From contig NZ_CP023540.1 of the NCBI RefSeq assembly GCF_003692615.1, positions 868,001-932,000 of the forward strand: DNA of 64,000 nt, read 5' to 3'. Source of the DNA: Chryseobacterium sp. 6424. Lineage in GTDB: Bacteria > Bacteroidota > Bacteroidia > Flavobacteriales > Weeksellaceae. A program made the position numbers and the translations under genes. The notes beneath the pieces are model-generated. The model was not told where the DNA came from and ran no database searches. It saw only the letters and a list, made by a program, of their open reading frames with translations. Positions within the stretch are counted from its first letter, which is position 1; the number at the start of each line of letters is the position of its first letter. Positions 1-9,888 of the stretch are shown here, in pieces.

Positions 1-1
1 A

Positions 2-721
2 AAAACTATCGTTTTTCTTCACGGAGCGTTTATGAATAAAGAAATATGGGTTCCGCAAATAGAAACCCTTAAAAAAAGTTACAGGGTAATTGCTGTAGAC
101 TTACCTGGGCATGGAAATTCAGATGTGAAAGATAATGAAGTTTCAATTCAAGATTTTGGAAAAAAAATTTCAGAACTCTTAGAAAGCCTGAAAGCAAATA
201 ATGTAATTCTAGTTGGCCATTCCATTGGCGCCGATGTATGTTTAGAAATTTATAGCAATTACAAAGAGGATATCATTGGGTTTGTTGCAGTAGATTATTT
301 TAAAAATATTGGCCAAAGCTTGCCTAAATCAGAAGTTGACAAAATCATCGATCAAATGAACTCAAATTATCCAGCAAGCCTGCAATATTACGTTGAAAAC
401 AATTTGGTAACTAAAGATACAAGTCTTGCTTTAAAGAGAAAGATTGAAAATAATTTTATTAATAGCAATAAAAAATTTGGTATTGAATTAAATAAGAAAG
501 TTTTTGAATATAGTGAAATGGAAAGTGAAAATTTAAAGAAAATTAACTCTAAAGTATATTTTATTAATGTAGATTATTTTCCTACTGACGAAAAAACTCT
601 GGAAAAAAAATTGAAAGATAATTTTGAATTTGTAAGTATACACGGAACTTCACATTATCCAATGCTTGAAAATCCTGAAGTGTTTAATAAATTGTTAGAA
701 GAAATAATTAATAAAATTTAG
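2..721 (+). CDS. Alpha/beta hydrolase, 5' end cut by window edge (cassette 1)
   Basis: An alpha/beta-hydrolase-fold enzyme; the substrate cannot be told. The frame is already open at base 2 and encodes the oxyanion-hole motif FLHGAF just before the first in-window ATG (base 32), so the true start lies left of the window and the ATG at 32 is internal. The nucleophile elbow GHSIG is visible about 70 residues into the visible protein, preceded by DLPGHGNSD, and a GTSHYPMLE motif near the C terminus supplies the likely catalytic His. No signal peptide can be judged. It is the cargo of the leftmost cassette, and the attC-like site follows the stop by 15 bp. AT-rich like the other cassettes. Confidence 0.85.
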   Translation, partial: KTIVFLHGAFMNKEIWVPQIETLKKSYRVIAVDLPGHGNSDVKDNEVSIQDFGKKISELLESLKANNVILVGHSIGADVCLEIYSNYKEDIIGFVAVDYFKNIGQSLPKSEVDKIIDQMNSNYPASLQYYVENNLVTKDTSLALKRKIENNFINSNKKFGIELNKKVFEYSEMESENLKKINSKVYFINVDYFPTDEKTLEKKLKDNFEFVSIHGTSHYPMLENPEVFNKLLEEIINKI

Positions 722-736
722 CCTGATACAACGAAC

Positions 737-929
737 GGCTAACATTGTATTTGCAAAAGGCTGGGTTGAATATATAATAGAAAAACCCGATGCATTTAGT
801 CGCAACTTGCTTTTCATATTGTATTTTTTTGTAATTTAACAATCTGAAAAAGCAATTTGCTTCGTTCGGTCGAAATTGAACTTTTCGTCCAATTTAGCCC
901 GCCCTTCGCAAATACTTTTTCCGTTAGCT
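737..929 (+). repeat. attC-like cassette recombination site 1 (193 bp)
   Basis: Starts with GGCTAAC and ends with GTTAGCT. The outer arms GTATTTGC and GCAAATAC pair. An inner hairpin built on GCTTTTCA / TGAAAAAGC surrounds a T-rich loop containing TTTTTTTGTAATTT. The core is nearly the same as in sites 10, 14, 15 and 18. Confidence 0.8.
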
Positions 930-954
930 GTAAGTTTCCAAAAAAACCGTATAA

Positions 955-1368
955 ATGAAGAAAATATTTACATTGTTTATTTTATTAACAACTTTAATTT
1001 CTTGCTCAATAAATGATAAATCTCTTGAAAACTATATTTCTACTGAAATAGAAAATTCAAATAAATTAAATCTTTCTAACTATCATGAGTTTGATTGGGA
1101 TTCTATAATAATTCTTGGTCCATATTCTAATTTGGCAAAAATTGAGAAGGAAAAGAATATTGATTTATCTAATGTGAATAATTCTATTGAAAGTTTGGAT
1201 AGTATAAACCTTATAATATTTTTGAAAGACAGTAAAGCTGTGAAATATTCTGAAATTAGTAGAAATATTACAGATTTTGACACTTACCAAGAAATTATTA
1301 AAAAGGAAAACGCAAAATTTATTTTGGACGCAAATCAAAATAATTCGAAAATTCTAAAAATAGAATAA
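955..1368 (+). CDS. Small predicted lipoprotein, unknown function (cassette 2)
   Basis: A 137-residue protein not recognised as any named family. It begins with a lipoprotein signal, a basic start (MKKI) followed by a hydrophobic stretch and the lipobox LISC with Cys17, so it should be exported and lipidated. The rest is polar, rich in Asn, Ser, Lys and Glu. It is the only gene of its cassette. Cassette ends: 5' GTTAGCTGTAAGTTT, 3' AAACCTACAGCTAAC, which are complementary except for the A/C pair at position 11. The start lies 25 bp after the preceding site, leaving no room for a complete promoter inside the cassette. Confidence 0.7.
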   Translation: MKKIFTLFILLTTLISCSINDKSLENYISTEIENSNKLNLSNYHEFDWDSIIILGPYSNLAKIEKEKNIDLSNVNNSIESLDSINLIIFLKDSKAVKYSEISRNITDFDTYQEIIKKENAKFILDANQNNSKILKIE

Positions 1369-1375
1369 AACCTAC

Positions 1376-1568
1376 AGCTAACAAGGGTTTGGCGCAATGG
1401 CGGGTTAAGACTAAAATTGAAGTATCGGCTTTCTATTTCGCAAAAAGCCAATTATATTGACTTTTTTCTTTAATTTATTCAATTAATTGTCTTTTGCTTA
1501 CTGTGTCGCTAAATTGAAACTTTTCGCTTCAATTTCCGCCACTGACGCCAAGCCCCGCAACGTTAGCT
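1376..1568 (+). repeat. attC-like cassette recombination site 2 (193 bp)
   Basis: AGCTAAC to GTTAGCT. Outer arms GGTTTGGCG / CGCCAAGCC pair through one T-G wobble. The inner hairpin (AAAAGCCAAT / ATTGTCTTTT) differs in sequence from other sites, yet size and architecture are the same. Confidence 0.75.
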
Positions 1569-1595
1569 GCGATTATAAAACCAACCTGCATAAAA

Positions 1596-2420
1596 ATGAA
1601 AAAACTTTTGACATTATTATTTTTTGTGACAACACTTAATCTTTTTGCACAAAATCAACGTTACGAAAATCTGAATATTTACAAAACTAAATTTGACGAT
1701 GCAATTCCTGTATTAAATGTAGCAACATTTCATATGGGAGAAACTTCAGACGCAAACTCAACGGATTTTGATGAAAACGACAAAAAAAATCAGCAAGAAA
1801 TTAAAAAATTAGCTAGGTTATTGGCTGAATTTAAACCCACAATAATTGTTATTGAAGATTTACCTAAAAACGATAGCATAAGACAAATTTCATATTCAGA
1901 TTATTTAAAAAATCCATTGAAAAAGTTTATAAATCCTGACGAAAGAGAATTGTTAGCTTATGAAGTTGGAAGACTTAGCGGAGCAAAAAAGATTTATGGA
2001 ATTGACTTTAAAGAAGGCTATAACTACAATATAAATGTTATAAACAGTGTAGATACTACTACATTAAATAAATATTCTCTATTAAGTGATGAAAATGATG
2101 CAAAAAATCCAGAGAAAGGAATTCCTTTTTATGAATTATTTAAATTAAATAATCATCCTCAATATTTGGAAAGTCTGATAAACTTTAATGCTGATTTGTT
2201 ATTATACAATTCAAGTAAAAATAATTCTGAGGGAGCAGACGAGGCAGGAAAATTTTATCATAGAAATTTAGTTATGTTCTCTAATCTTAACCAAATTCCT
2301 GTTGGCAAACAGGACAAGATTTTTATCTTAATGGGCGGAACTCATACTGCTTTCTTTATGGATTTTTTAAAAAGAAGTCCAAAATTTAAACTTGAAAACA
2401 CATTTGATTACCTAAAATAA
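1596..2420 (+). CDS. Exported DUF5694 / TraB-like protein (cassette 3)
   Basis: A 274-residue protein with a clear N-terminal signal peptide (hydrophobic residues 4-17 ending LFAQ), so secreted or periplasmic. The body resembles the DUF5694 family, related to the TraB/GumN fold: it has VATFHMGE near residue 45, IIVIEDLP near residue 87 and a late MGGTHTAFF motif. These Glu/His motifs are typical of that family, whose biochemical role is not established. Sole gene of its cassette. The cassette ends GTTAGCTGCGATTAT and AATAACCGCAGCTAAC are mutually complementary. The stop codon is 4 bp before the site, so the cassette is very compact. Confidence 0.65.
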   Translation: MKKLLTLLFFVTTLNLFAQNQRYENLNIYKTKFDDAIPVLNVATFHMGETSDANSTDFDENDKKNQQEIKKLARLLAEFKPTIIVIEDLPKNDSIRQISYSDYLKNPLKKFINPDERELLAYEVGRLSGAKKIYGIDFKEGYNYNINVINSVDTTTLNKYSLLSDENDAKNPEKGIPFYELFKLNNHPQYLESLINFNADLLLYNSSKNNSEGADEAGKFYHRNLVMFSNLNQIPVGKQDKIFILMGGTHTAFFMDFLKRSPKFKLENTFDYLK

Positions 2421-2424
2421 CCGC

Positions 2425-2556
2425 AGCTAACAAGGTATTGCCAAAAGCGGGGTTGAATGGCTTCGATAGGACATTTGTACAAGGTTCAACTTTCGTTCTT
2501 CGATTGAACTTTTGTGCTAAAAATCCCCGCCTTCGGCAATACCCAAACCGTTATCT
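2425..2556 (+). repeat. attC-like cassette recombination site 3 (132 bp, short class)
   Basis: AGCTAAC to GTTATCT. Outer arms GGTATTGCC / GGCAATACC, then AAAAGCGGGG against CCCCGCCTTC. The inner part is a short GGTTCAA / TTGAAC hairpin without the long T-rich central stem. Confidence 0.8.
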
Positions 2557-2658
2557 GCAAGCATATCCAAACCCATTTCGTAGAAGGAATTTCACAAAAA
2601 AACTATCTAAGAATTTAAATTATAGTAATTTTATCTTAACAAAAAGAAATAACAAACA

Positions 2659-2988
2659 ATGAAATATTTATATTTAGCATTAGCGATTGTTCTTGAAGTT
2701 TTAGGTTCAAGTTTTATGAAAGCATCTGACGGATTTTCAAAACTTTTACCCACGACAATAACAATAATAGCATATATTGCTTGCTTTTTCTTCCTTTCTC
2801 AAGCATTAAAATCAATACCTTTAGGAATTGCTTATGCGATTTGGGGAGGTTTAGGAATTGTCTTAACTGCATTGATTTCAGTAATTATCTTTAAACAATC
2901 TTTGGATTTAGCAGCAATTATTGGAATTATTTTGATTGTTGCAGGTGTTTTTGTTATGAACTTTTTCTCTAAATCTTCAACACACTAA
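2659..2988 (+). CDS. SMR-family multidrug efflux protein (cassette 4)
   Basis: A 109-residue small multidrug resistance (EmrE/QacE/SugE-type) transporter. Four transmembrane segments fill almost the whole chain. The conserved membrane-embedded Glu is at about residue 13 in VLEVLGSS, and the family motif GIAYAIWGGLG is in the third helix. SMR proteins act as dimers that exchange protons for cationic drugs or guanidinium; the exact substrate is not deducible. SMR genes (qac) are classic cargo of mobile integrons, so the find fits the context. Cassette ends GTTATCTGCAAGC and GCCTGCAGATAAC pair with the usual mismatch. About 100 bp of non-coding leader precede the ATG, the longest leader among the early cassettes. 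Confidence 0.9.
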   Translation: MKYLYLALAIVLEVLGSSFMKASDGFSKLLPTTITIIAYIACFFFLSQALKSIPLGIAYAIWGGLGIVLTALISVIIFKQSLDLAAIIGIILIVAGVFVMNFFSKSSTH

Positions 2989-2999
2989 AAAATGCCTGC

Positions 3000-3195
3000 A
3001 GATAACATGGGTTTTGCAAGATGCGGGGTTGAAGTAAATCTCAGAAAATTTGTAGAAAATACCCGCAAACAACTTTTCCATTTTTTAGTTTTTTCGTAAT
3101 TTTAAAAAATGGAAAAAGTTTTTGCTAGCGTTCGGTTATCCTCTCCACTTCCGGTTGCAGTAGCCCGCACCTCGCAAAGCCCTTTCCCGTTAGCG
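3000..3195 (+). repeat. attC-like cassette recombination site 4 (196 bp)
   Basis: AGATAAC to GTTAGCG. Outer arms GGGTTTTGC / GCAAAGCCC. The inner stem AACTTTTCCATTTTTTA / TAAAAAATGGAAAAAGTT is almost identical to that of sites 6 and 17. Confidence 0.8.
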
Positions 3196-3227
3196 GTAAT
3201 TTTTGAACTAGTCCCGTCCAAAAACAG

Positions 3228-3749
3228 ATGATGAATAAAAAAACAAAACATTTATTAAACTCTATCCTGCTTGCTTCCACCTCGATTTTATACTTTTTCT
3301 TAGCTTATATTGGTTATGGAAAACAAAATATTGACTTAACTCAAAAGACAACTTATGAAAATATAGTAACTAATAAAGGCATTGGGATTCGTTACGGAAG
3401 TAAAGGCAGACAATCCAAAGTATTCTATATTACTCTCAAAGACTTAGATGAAAAATTGGGAGTTTATAGGATGTCAAAAAATTATGATGACTTACTAAAT
3501 AAATTCGAGATAGGAGAAAAGGTGAAAGTTTATTATAGACCAAGTACAAATAAAAATGAAAACATTAATATTGACCTTATTCAAGTAGAAAAAGATGGTG
3601 AAATTTTAATAAGTAAAACGGAATACGAAAAAAAAGAAAGTGCCTTAATTTATATTGGACTAATTGCTGGATTTGGTACTTTATTTTTAGCATATAGATA
3701 TTATAAATATGGAAGTATTGTTGGCAAAAAGCAAAAAAACTACCGCTAA
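3228..3749 (+). CDS. Two-TM membrane protein, DUF3592-like (cassette 5)
   Basis: A 173-residue inner-membrane protein. One transmembrane helix lies near residues 11-29 and another near residues 136-154, flanking an extracytoplasmic beta-rich domain with a YRPSTNKNENINI segment. This layout resembles DUF3592 proteins, where a short soluble domain with a V-Y-Y-x-P motif sits between two helices. No enzymatic motif is visible. The start could be either of two adjacent ATGs at 3228 or 3231. The TAA stop is inside the recombination site's CGCTAAC box, so the 3' boundary of the gene and of the cassette coincide. Confidence 0.6.
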   Translation: MMNKKTKHLLNSILLASTSILYFFLAYIGYGKQNIDLTQKTTYENIVTNKGIGIRYGSKGRQSKVFYITLKDLDEKLGVYRMSKNYDDLLNKFEIGEKVKVYYRPSTNKNENINIDLIQVEKDGEILISKTEYEKKESALIYIGLIAGFGTLFLAYRYYKYGSIVGKKQKNYR

Positions 3750-3939
3750 CAAGGTATTGCCAAAAGCGGGGCTAAAGTGCTAAATTCAAGGTTTGTACTT
3801 CTATTCCGCCAAAAACGAATTTTATTCGTTTTTGTTTCTTAAATTTAACTCATAAAAATTCGTTTTGGCTCGCCTCGGTGCAAAATCGAAACTTTCCGCT
3901 TCGATTTCCCCGCCTTCGGCAATACCCAAAACGTTGTAC
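3744..3939 (+). repeat. attC-like cassette recombination site 5 (196 bp)
   Basis: CGCTAAC to GTTGTAC. Outer arms GGTATTGCC / GGCAATACC as in the short class, but with an added inner stem built on AAAACGAATTTT / AAAAATTCGTTTT. Closely related to site 21. Confidence 0.8.
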
Positions 3940-3968
3940 GCAATCTCACTACAAAACACTAATAAAGA

Positions 3969-4469
3969 ATGAATTACGAAGAACTTTTAGTTGTAAAAAG
4001 TAAATATGAAATTACATATGCAGATTTACTTGCATTAGATGAATGGAAACTGAAAAGAATGGAAATTTTGGAAAAAGACCAAGAAAAATGCACTGAATGT
4101 GGATCCTCAAAATCATTTGGACCTTTTTTTTCTGGTAGCCAAAAATTATGGGGAAGAAAAATTAATGATGAATCGACTTTAGAGGAAACTCGAAAACTAT
4201 TAGAGATTCATCATAAATATTACATTAGAAATTTATTACCTTGGGAGTATGAAGACGCATTAACAACTTTGTGTTCAGAATGTCATATTAAAGTACACGA
4301 AACAGAAGAAATACCAATTTATTTTGATAGTTCATTAACACAAAAAATAACAACTGAAACTTGCGAGCGTTGCGGTGGAACAGGTTTTTTAAAAGAATAT
4401 GAATATTATCAAGGAGGGGTTTGTTTTGGTTGTCAAGGAACAGGCATGAGAATTCCATGGAATGATTAA
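3969..4469 (+). CDS. HNH-like zinc-binding protein with CxxCxGxG finger (cassette 6)
   Basis: A 166-residue Cys/His-rich protein. Residues about 38-110 have the layout of an HNH/ICEA-type nuclease fold: CTECG, then LEIHHKYYI, then TLCSECHIKVHE. The C terminus carries two CxxCxGxG motifs (CERCGGTG and CFGCQGTG) of the kind seen in the DnaJ zinc finger, giving a second metal site. A nuclease or nucleic-acid-binding role is an inference from the HNH-like region; the HHKYY arrangement keeps the His pair expected of the fold. Cassette ends GTTGTACGCAATCTC and GAGACTGCGTACAAC pair over 15 bp with the single A/C mismatch. Sole gene of the cassette. Confidence 0.6.
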   Translation: MNYEELLVVKSKYEITYADLLALDEWKLKRMEILEKDQEKCTECGSSKSFGPFFSGSQKLWGRKINDESTLEETRKLLEIHHKYYIRNLLPWEYEDALTTLCSECHIKVHETEEIPIYFDSSLTQKITTETCERCGGTGFLKEYEYYQGGVCFGCQGTGMRIPWND

Positions 4470-4478
4470 AGAGACTGC

Positions 4479-4674
4479 GTACAACATGGGTTTTGCAAGA
4501 TGCGGGGTTGAAGGAAATCTCAGAAAAATTCTAGAAAGTACCCGCAAAAAACTTTTCCATTTTTTAGTTTTTTCGTAATTTTAAAAAATGGAAAAAGTTT
4601 TTGCTAGATTTTCGTCCTCCTCTCCACTTTCGGTTGCAGTAGCCCGCACCTCGCAAAGCCCTTTTCCGTTAGCT
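4479..4674 (+). repeat. attC-like cassette recombination site 6 (196 bp)
   Basis: GTACAAC to GTTAGCT, same core as sites 4 and 17. The left box GTACAAC matches the GTTGTAC that begins the same cassette, not the GTTAGCT at the right end of this site. Confidence 0.8.
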
Positions 4675-4695
4675 GCAAGCGTTTAAGTATAAATT

Positions 4696-5781
4696 ATGAG
4701 GACAACAGATATTTCGATTTTTGAAGTTTTTTTTGATGAAGATGATAGACAAATTTTCCTTTGTGATGATTTACAGTTGAAAGCGGATGCATTAAGAAAC
4801 TCAATTCTCCCAAAATTTGATGTTATCACAAATGAAATTATAAAAGGAATAATTGAAATTTATGAAATTGATTTTTTTGAAAATTTATCAATTGTAAAAT
4901 CTCCACATTTTCGAAAATCAAAAGAGCAAAGAAAAGATGAAGTAAAAAAAGATTATCAATATTGTGGTGTTGGAATTTCGGGAAAAAGGGCTGATAATAA
5001 ATGGTTTGGTTTAGATAAAGGAACTAATAAAGTACCAAAAATTAACTTAACAACCTTGTACTTGACAATTGGTTCTACTGGATTTCAAAATGTTTTAAGA
5101 TTTAATCATCCTAAAAATTTTACAGAAGAAACTTATAAAAAATTTTTTGATTTTTTTATTTACGAGAATGAATCTATCGTAAATTTACTTTTAAAAGCAA
5201 ATATGAGTTACGGTTTTTATTATTCTTCTTCACTTACAGTTTATCAAGATTTGATGTTGAAATTTAGTAAAAAAAACTATGATGTCGTTTTTTATAAACC
5301 AACAGTTGAATATCCTTTAGACAATGAAAAGATAGTCGATGCAATATTATCTAACATTATTATTTTTCCCATACTCAATGCTTGTATACAAATTTCTTTA
5401 GGCAATGAGCATAATTTTGAAGAAGACCTAAGAAAACTATCATCGAAAATTTATGATTTCTCTAATTCTTATCAAAATGAAAAGCCAAAAGAAATTAAAG
5501 ATTTGTCCGAAGAAGAAATGTTATTAATCAAAGAAAAAGCAGAACAAAAAATCAAAATTGTGGCAGGAATTAGATGGCAAGTATTCAAAAGGGACAATTG
5601 GAAATGTGTCTCTTGTGGGAAAAGTTCTTTTGATGATGTAATTTTACATATTGACCATATCATTCCTCGATCCTTGGGAGGTAAAGATGATTATGAAAAT
5701 TTTCAAACCTTATGTTCTGAATGTAATATTGGTAAAAGTAATAAGGATACTACAAATTTAAGAAAATATAATAACGCCAGC

Positions 5782-5787
<6 letters not shown>
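4696..5787 (+). CDS. HNH endonuclease domain protein (cassette 7)
   Basis: A 363-residue protein whose last 80 residues form an HNH endonuclease module: RWQVFKRDNWKC, a CxxC pair, HIDHIIPRSLGG and LCSECNIGKSNKD, with the catalytic His-Asn-His positions and four zinc Cys present. The N-terminal 280 residues are not recognised and probably act as a recognition or partner domain. Such fusions occur in restriction and phage-defence proteins, so a DNA-cleaving role is likely, but the target is unknown. The stop TAA lies inside the AGCTAAC box of the next site. The cassette ends GTTAGCTGC and GCAGCTAAC are complementary. Confidence 0.75.
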
Positions 5788-7429
<1,642 letters not shown>

Positions 7430-7442
7430 AAAGAAAAACCGC

Positions 7443-7574
7443 ATATAACATGCGTTTGGCGCAATGGGGGGTGACGTGCAAATTTGAAAGTTTGTGCTTC
7501 TATTTAGCGTTAGTGCATATTGATAGTTTAGTGCTTCTAAGTCCCCCACTGCGCCAAGCGCAAAAACGTTAGGT
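7443..7574 (+). repeat. attC-like cassette recombination site 8 (132 bp, short class)
   Basis: ATATAAC to GTTAGGT. Outer arms GCGTTTGGCGC / GCGCCAAGCGC, a different sequence from the other short sites but perfectly compensated except for one T-G wobble. Related in its inner part to site 22. Confidence 0.75.
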
Positions 7575-7580
7575 GCAATG

Positions 7581-7808
7581 CTATTTCGACCACGCAGTAT
7601 CATTCTTCAACATACGAAGGACAGCAGGGAAAATGTGTTGCAAGTCATTGGCTGTCATTCCGCTTTTTTCAGCGACTACTGCCATTTGATGTGCTAACAT
7701 TGCTTCGGCTTCTGTATCTTCTGTGAACAGCCAATTTTGAACCATTGGGTGAGCAGGGGATACTTCTTTAACTCCCTTTCTCCATTTGAAATTTAAAACA
7801 TTTTCCAT
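7581..7808 (-). CDS. Small reverse-oriented cassette gene, copy 1 (cassette 9)
   Basis: A 75-residue protein of unknown function, encoded against the direction of all other cassette genes. The ATG at 7808 (MENVLNFKWRKG) is preferred over an upstream in-frame alternative because it is the first ATG after the cassette 3' region. Charged and amphipathic, with no signal peptide or membrane helix. Its stop is 7 bp inside the cassette's 5' end. Base composition is visibly more GC-rich than neighbouring cassettes, suggesting a different source. Copies 2 and 3 (23569 and 23963) differ by one residue, Ala here against Val there in TEDTEAEAM. Reverse-oriented self-promoted genes in large integrons are often toxin-antitoxin stabilisers, but nothing here proves that. 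Confidence 0.6.
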   Translation of the reverse strand: MENVLNFKWRKGVKEVSPAHPMVQNWLFTEDTEAEAMLAHQMAVVAEKSGMTANDLQHIFPAVLRMLKNDTAWSK

Positions 7809-7836
7809 TTTTATTTGAGTTTGTGAGAAGCACTGC

Positions 7837-7968
7837 ACCTAACAAGGTATTGCCAAAAGCAGGGTATTCTCGATTAATTAATCATTTGTAATTCTATTGG
7901 GCATTTGTGCAAGGTTGAAACTTTTGTCTTTCAAATCCCTGCCTTCGGCAATACCCGAACCGTTATGT
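7837..7968 (+). repeat. attC-like cassette recombination site 9 (132 bp, short class)
   Basis: ACCTAAC to GTTATGT. Outer arms GGTATTGCC / GGCAATACC, then AAAAGCAGGG / CCCTGCCTTC. Same sequence as sites 19 and 20 up to the crossover point. Confidence 0.8.
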
Positions 7969-8033
7969 GCAATGCTACCAAAACAGCGTCATAGAAAGAA
8001 AATTTTTATTATATTGCCAAAAAAATTAAAAAA

Positions 8034-8480
8034 ATGAATGGAAAAATAAAATTGAAACTAAATCAGAAATCTTCAATAAGAAATAATATTTACGAAGTTT
8101 TTATTGACGGAAATTTTATTGGCATTATAGATTACAAAAATCCCAAGTTAGATTTCATAACCAATCTTGGAAATCATAAAATTCTTGTGAAAGGAAAAGA
8201 CTTTCAAAAAGAACAAAATTTTAATTTAAGTTCACGAAAAATAGTTTTACCAATAGAAATTAATGAAAATTTCTTTTGGACAAAGCAATCCCCAGAATTG
8301 CCAAAAATAATGAATGGATTTGTTGTGGGATTTCTATTGGTTTATGCTGTAATAATTACATATCTTTTATATAATCAACAAATTAAATTTATGTATCCAT
8401 TAATTATTCCATTTTTATTATTGCTATTCACAAACTCATCTTTAACAAACAATCAAAAATTTCAACTTAACTTTAAATAA
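8034..8480 (+). CDS. Two-TM protein of unknown function, copy 1 (cassette 10, first gene)
   Basis: A 148-residue protein, not recognised. The N-terminal 85 residues look like a small beta-sandwich (NIYEVFIDGNFIG, then GNHKILVKG), similar in style to carrier or PEGA-type domains. Two closely spaced transmembrane helices follow at about residues 97-115 and 121-137. Together this suggests an inner-membrane protein with a cytoplasmic N-terminal domain. It is followed after 9 bp by a 47-residue membrane protein, so the two probably form an operon. An apparently identical copy lies at 13942. Confidence 0.65.
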   Translation: MNGKIKLKLNQKSSIRNNIYEVFIDGNFIGIIDYKNPKLDFITNLGNHKILVKGKDFQKEQNFNLSSRKIVLPIEINENFFWTKQSPELPKIMNGFVVGFLLVYAVIITYLLYNQQIKFMYPLIIPFLLLLFTNSSLTNNQKFQLNFK

Positions 8481-8489
8481 ATCAATAAA

Positions 8490-8633
8490 ATGAAAATTAC
8501 TAAAAGAGAAATTGTATTTTTTATAGCAGGAATTTTAACAATGTTAATAATTGAAAGTGTTTATGATTGGAATGGAACTAAAACTGCTTTTCAAAATGGC
8601 TGGAATGATGGTGGAAAAGTTTTAAAAAAATAA
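8490..8633 (+). CDS. 47-residue single-pass membrane protein, copy 1 (cassette 10, second gene)
   Basis: A short ORF starting MKITKREIVFF, with one transmembrane helix (about residues 8-22) and a polar C-terminal tail ending GWNDGGKVLKK. It begins 9 bp after the preceding gene and ends 9 bp before the recombination site. It is conserved exactly in the duplicate cassette (14398). The position, spacing and clean N-in single-pass layout support it as a real gene; its function is unknown. Confidence 0.55.
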   Translation: MKITKREIVFFIAGILTMLIIESVYDWNGTKTAFQNGWNDGGKVLKK

Positions 8634-8642
8634 AAGCACTGC

Positions 8643-8836
8643 ACATAACATAGTATTTGCAAAAGGCGGGGTTGAATATTTAATAGAACTATTTGTTGCA
8701 TTTAATCGCAACTTGCTTTTCATATTGTATTTTTTTGTAATTTAACAATCTGAAAAAGCAATTTGCTTCGTTTGGTCTAAAATTGAACTTTCAGTTAAAT
8801 TTAGCCCGCCCTTCGCAAATACTTTTTCCGTTATAC
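8643..8836 (+). repeat. attC-like cassette recombination site 10 (194 bp)
   Basis: ACATAAC to GTTATAC. Outer arms GTATTTGC / GCAAATAC. Identical to site 14 until the GTTA of the right box, after which the two diverge (TAC against TGT). Confidence 0.8.
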
Positions 8837-8861
8837 GACACTATAACCAAACTACCGCTGA

Positions 8862-9653
8862 ATGAAGGATTATTACTATATTTTAGGTATAAAACCTAAT
8901 GCATCTAATGAAGAAATAAAAAAAGCATATCGTAAATTATCACTAAAATTCCATCCTGACAAAAATGATGGAGACTTATTTTTTCAAGAAAGATTTAAAG
9001 ATATTCAGGAAGCATATGAAATATTAATTGATATTAACAAAAGAAAAGAATTTGATACTAAACTAAACTCTTTAAATCAACAAAATCAGGGAAGCAATTT
9101 TAATCCTGAAATAATTTTGTTCAATGTTGATAAAAAAAGTTGCGAATATAATGATGAAATAACTTTTACTTGGAAAACTGCTAATTCTAATCTTGTGAAA
9201 ATTTCTCCTTTTGGTGCGGTTGAACCAATAGGACAAAAGCGATTTATTGTAAAAAATTTTAAAAATCCGTACTTAAATTTCGAAATTACAGCAATAAACA
9301 CCAATATTAATCGTCAGATTTCTTCAAATGTAAAAGTTAGGAATAATACCTATTTTGAATTGTATGAGCATTTTAAATTAGTGATTAAGGAAGAAGAGAA
9401 AATTAAATATGAAAATTCAAGTAAATCTTCAAATTCGCAAAAGAAGCAGCAAAAAACAAACAGACCTCCATACGAATATGACATCACAAAAAATTACGTC
9501 CAATATCCAACTTCAAAAGGTCTAATTGAAATTGAACCTTGCGTTAGTTTTAAAGGAATGTATGTTTTTCTGGATAAAAAACTTGCACCTGATGGAAAAT
9601 ATAATCTCGGTTTCCTGATGAATGTTAAAGTAAAAGACGGAAAAGCAATATAG
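8862..9653 (+). CDS. J-domain protein (cassette 11)
   Basis: A 263-residue DnaJ-like co-chaperone. Residues 1-65 form a J domain: [25 protein letters not shown] with the diagnostic HPD, and FQEAYEIL-type helix IV. The remaining 200 residues lack the Gly/Phe region, zinc finger and C-terminal substrate domains of DnaJ and are not recognised. They include an Ig-like stretch near residues 85-145 and a Ser/Lys/Gln linker near 185-200. It probably recruits a DnaK to a specific client. It lies directly before the GYF_2 cassette but in its own unit: cassette ends GTTATACGACACTATA and TATAGCGTCGTATAAC match. Confidence 0.8.
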   Translation: MKDYYYILGIKPNASNEEIKKAYRKLSLKFHPDKNDGDLFFQERFKDIQEAYEILIDINKRKEFDTKLNSLNQQNQGSNFNPEIILFNVDKKSCEYNDEITFTWKTANSNLVKISPFGAVEPIGQKRFIVKNFKNPYLNFEITAINTNINRQISSNVKVRNNTYFELYEHFKLVIKEEEKIKYENSSKSSNSQKKQQKTNRPPYEYDITKNYVQYPTSKGLIEIEPCVSFKGMYVFLDKKLAPDGKYNLGFLMNVKVKDGKAI

Positions 9654-9657
9654 CGTC

Positions 9658-9850
9658 GTATAACATAGTATTTGCAAAAGGCGGGGTTAAGCGGAGAGTT
9701 GAACATTTAGTCATATTTATCCGCTTCTGCTTTTCCGTATTACTTTTTTTCTTAGTTTAGCAATACGGAAAAAGCATCGCTTCGGTTGATCGAAATTGAA
9801 CTTTCCAGTCCAATTTAGCCCGCCCTTCGCAAATACTTTTTCCGTTGTAG
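9658..9850 (+). repeat. attC-like cassette recombination site 11 (193 bp)
   Basis: GTATAAC to GTTGTAG. Outer arms GTATTTGC / GCAAATAC. The inner stem GCTTTTCCGTATT / AATACGGAAAAAGC is private to this site. Confidence 0.8.
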
Positions 9851-9888
9851 GAAATTTTATACAAACTCTCGCCAATAACACAACTCAA

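Noticed and set aside
2438-2662. ORF across recombination site 3
   Set aside because: It reads through the palindromic site and stops at the SMR start; composition and repeats explain it. The same holds for ORFs over other sites (13108-13290, 15710-15973, 23508-23714, 23885-24108, 25265-25483).
9796-9888. Longer N terminus for the first GYF_2 gene
   Set aside because: The extra 31 residues are encoded by the recombination site and the previous cassette's DNA; they would change with every rearrangement.
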